Shown here: piece by piece, positions 6,422 through 7,554 of the stretch
Layout of the letters: every line of letters starts with the position of its first letter
How positions within the stretch are numbered: position 1 is the first letter of the stretch
NCBI GenBank assembly: GCA_047617305.1
Contig: JBLGCL010000145.1
Location: 1 to 7,554, forward strand
DNA from: DATFIX01 sp047617305
Lineage (GTDB): Archaea > Halobacteriota > Halobacteria > Halobacteriales > Natrialbaceae
Direction of reading: 5' to 3'
Length of the DNA stretch: 7,554 nucleotides
Program-made: the position numbers and the translations under genes
The notes under the pieces: generated by a model
Database searches by the model: none
What the model was told of the DNA's origin: nothing
What the model saw: only the letters and a program-made list of their open reading frames with translations

Positions 6422-6552
6422 CTACGATTTGGATAGTGAAATGCAGTCCACTTCGCGTGGAAGTAGTCACTACGAATACGCGAAGTGTCGGACGGAACGC
6501 CGGCCCCAACGACCTCGATCCTCCCCAAACGCCAAAGCTACGGCAATCGTAG
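6422..6552. repeat. 8-bp inverted repeat pair flanking the HxlR divergent promoter region
   Basis: CTACGATT at 6422-6429 and its exact reverse complement AATCGTAG at 6545-6552 sit next to the two divergent starts: 3 bp from the ATG at 6419 and 8 bp from the ATG at 6561. Each start therefore has the same element, oriented outward. The right copy is also part of a local repeat, CTACG-gcaat-CGTAG (6538-6552). These could be regulator half-sites or mRNA leader structure. Chance cannot be excluded for repeats this short. Confidence 0.45.
6449..6487. promoter_or_regulatory. Nested inverted repeats in the HxlR divergent promoter, candidate operator region
   Basis: CACTTCGCGT at 6449-6458 and ACGCGAAGTG at 6478-6487 form an exact 10-bp inverted repeat with a 19-bp spacer. 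The spacer holds GTAGTCACTAC (6463-6473), an 11-bp palindrome with one central base. A weaker pair, TAGTGA at 6434-6439 and TCACTA at 6467-6472, overlaps it. TAGT-N-ACTA dyads recall the TACT/AGTA-type sites of some bacterial HxlR/DUF24 regulators such as YodB. The region is the natural place for an HxlR operator. The assignment is inferred from symmetry and position. Confidence 0.45.
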
Positions 6553-6560
6553 TCCACGAC

Positions 6561-6938
6561 ATGACCGAGGACGACTCGGCCCCGCCACTCTCGGACGGCG
6601 AGCATCCGGCACGGGAACTGTTCGACCTCCTCGGACGGGCCCACGCTATCGCGATCCTGTACTACGTGACCCGCCGGGAGGACCGTGCCTGGCGGTTCAC
6701 GGAACTGCAGTCGGAACTCGACGTCTCGCCGAACACCCTCTCGAACCGGCTGGAGGAGTTGACGGCGGCCGGACTGCTGGAGCGCCGATCCTACGACGAG
6801 ATCCCGCCCCGGGTGGAGTACCGGGCGACGACGAAGGCCCGGGAACTGAGCCCGGTCTTCGCCGAGCTGCGCGACTGGGCCGAGCGCCACTGGCCCGAGG
6901 CGAAGGAGGGGTTCGAAGGCCACGACGGCAGCGAGTGA
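6561..6938 (+). CDS. HxlR-family winged helix-turn-helix regulator
   Basis: This 125-residue DNA-binding protein has an HxlR/DUF24 winged helix-turn-helix at about residues 14-105: HPARELFDLLGRAHAIAILYY, the recognition region FTELQSELDVSPNTLSNRLEEL (46-67), then the wing GLLERRSYDEIPPRVEYRAT. Members sense quinones, aldehydes or other electrophiles and control neighbouring detoxification enzymes. Many bacterial members carry a redox-active Cys near the N-terminus; this protein has no cysteine at all, so it must sense differently or respond to a ligand. The ATG at 6561 is chosen because an upstream in-frame start (ATG at 6441) adds a basic Arg/Ser-rich extension unlike haloarchaeal proteins and runs through the promoter repeats. 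It is divergent from the membrane protein/oxidoreductase operon, which it probably regulates along with itself. No Shine-Dalgarno sequence is seen. It ends 18 bp from the convergent propeller gene. Confidence 0.9.
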   Translation: MTEDDSAPPLSDGEHPARELFDLLGRAHAIAILYYVTRREDRAWRFTELQSELDVSPNTLSNRLEELTAAGLLERRSYDEIPPRVEYRATTKARELSPVFAELRDWAERHWPEAKEGFEGHDGSE

Positions 6939-6956
6939 CCGCCGGACTCGCCCGGC

Positions 6957-7554
6957 CTACAGGGCCACCGTCGTCTCGCGCGACCAGTCCGTCTCGTCCA
7001 CCACGACGAGTTCGTCACCCGCGAAGACGTAGAGGTAGTCGCCGACGTACATCGCCCGCCGGGCTGGATCCTCGGTCTCGATCGTCGCCACTCGATCCAA
7101 CCCGTCCTCGTAGCCGAAGACGTACCCGCCCTCGCGGCCGGGGATGAAGACGATCCCGTGCTTGCGGTCCTGCAGGAAGGCGTGGTGGGTCCGCGAGATG
7201 GCCGACCACCGGTCGTTCAGGACCGTCGCCGACGCGACGGTCGGATCGGTGGGGGTCGACACGTCGAACAGCACGACCTTCACCTGGCCGCCCTCCTCGC
7301 CGATGCCCATGATCCGGTCCTCGGCGACAGGATGGAGGTACGACGAGAAGCCCGGTAACTTGAGTTCACCCTGGACCGTCGGATCCGCGGGATTCGAGAG
7401 GTCGACGACGTGGAACGGGTCGATCCGGCGGAAGGTGACGACGTAGGCCTCCTCGTCCATGAACCGGACCGAGTAGATGCGCTCGTCGAGGCCCATTCCC
7501 TGGACGGCACCGACGACCGACAGGTCGCCGTCGAGGACGTACAGGTCGTTCTCG
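6957..7554 (-). CDS. C-terminal part of a beta-propeller domain protein (5' end outside window)
   Basis: The frame is open from the right edge of the window to a TAG at 6957-6959, giving 198 C-terminal residues; an internal ATG at 7496 is not the start. Repeated blade-like units are visible, such as ERIYSVRFMDEEAYVVTFRR, DPFHVVDLSNPADPTVQGEL, the HHAFLQDRKHGIVFIPG region and YVGDYLYVFAGDELVVVD. These resemble the Pfam Beta_propel (PF09826) family of predicted secreted, calcium-independent-looking propellers found in haloarchaea and some bacteria; the N-terminal signal peptide expected of that family lies outside the window. Its biochemical role is unknown. It converges on the HxlR gene with an 18-bp gap, so it belongs to a different transcription unit and has no evident link to the efflux or redox genes. 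Confidence 0.85.
   Translation of the reverse strand, partial: ENDLYVLDGDLSVVGAVQGMGLDERIYSVRFMDEEAYVVTFRRIDPFHVVDLSNPADPTVQGELKLPGFSSYLHPVAEDRIMGIGEEGGQVKVVLFDVSTPTDPTVASATVLNDRWSAISRTHHAFLQDRKHGIVFIPGREGGYVFGYEDGLDRVATIETEDPARRAMYVGDYLYVFAGDELVVVDETDWSRETTVAL

Noticed and set aside
6429..6560. N-terminal extension of the HxlR protein (TTG at 6429 or ATG at 6441)
   Set aside because: The extension is basic and Arg/Ser-rich, unlike haloarchaeal proteins, and covers the promoter repeats. The ATG at 6561 gives a normal family length and an acidic N-terminus.
6939..6956. Terminator between the convergent HxlR and propeller genes
   Set aside because: The gap is 18 bp, GC-rich, and has neither a T-run nor a stable hairpin.
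1..7554. Mobile element, CRISPR array or RNA gene
   Set aside because: I see no transposase, integrase, regularly spaced direct repeats, tRNA-like cloverleaf or rRNA sequence. Base composition is uniform apart from the short AT-rich operator.

Overview
The window looks like a piece of a haloarchaeal (class Halobacteria) chromosome. It is GC-rich throughout and its proteins are strongly acidic, with Asp/Glu-rich tails and linkers. The first genes of transcription units lack a Shine-Dalgarno sequence near the ATG, while downstream operon genes have a clear GGAGG. I cannot name the genus. Coding density is high: no stretch over 300 bases lacks a gene, and the gaps are 80, 128, 30, 141 and 18 bp. 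I see no rRNA, tRNA, insertion sequence, integrase or CRISPR repeats.

Layout. (1) 1-289, minus: the acidic N-terminus of a protein that runs off the left edge, possibly DUF5806. (2) 370-2306, minus: a two-gene DrrAB-type ABC exporter (ATPase then ABC-2 permease) joined by an ATGA overlap. (3) 2307-2434: a divergent promoter region with a 20-bp AT-rich near-palindrome, the probable TetR operator. (4) 2435-4590, plus: a TetR regulator and a MATE efflux pump, also joined by an ATGA overlap. (5) 4621-6419, minus: a small four-helix membrane protein (DUF6069-like), then a two-domain oxidoreductase fusing an NmrA/QOR2-like NAD(P)-binding domain to a Ddn-type F420-dependent nitroreductase/quinone-reductase domain, again with an ATGA overlap. 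(6) 6420-6560: a second divergent promoter region rich in small inverted repeats. (7) 6561-6938, plus: a cysteine-free HxlR-family regulator. (8) 6957-7554, minus: the C-terminal part of a beta-propeller protein that runs off the right edge.

How it fits together. The centre holds two regulator/effector units, each with regulator and effector start-to-start, and the two units end tail-to-tail at 4590/4621. The first looks like drug or toxic-compound export: one TetR protein could control both its own MATE partner and the divergent ABC exporter from a single shared operator. The second looks like quinone or electrophile reduction, and resembles the bacterial arrangement of an HxlR regulator divergent from a QOR2-type quinone reductase (ytfH/ytfG in E. 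coli). The two units may form a small stress-response neighbourhood. Co-regulation and substrates are inferred, not shown by the sequence.

The points most worth following up are the NmrA-Ddn fusion with its membrane partner, the shared TetR operator between two unrelated exporters, and the repeat structure of the HxlR divergent promoter.
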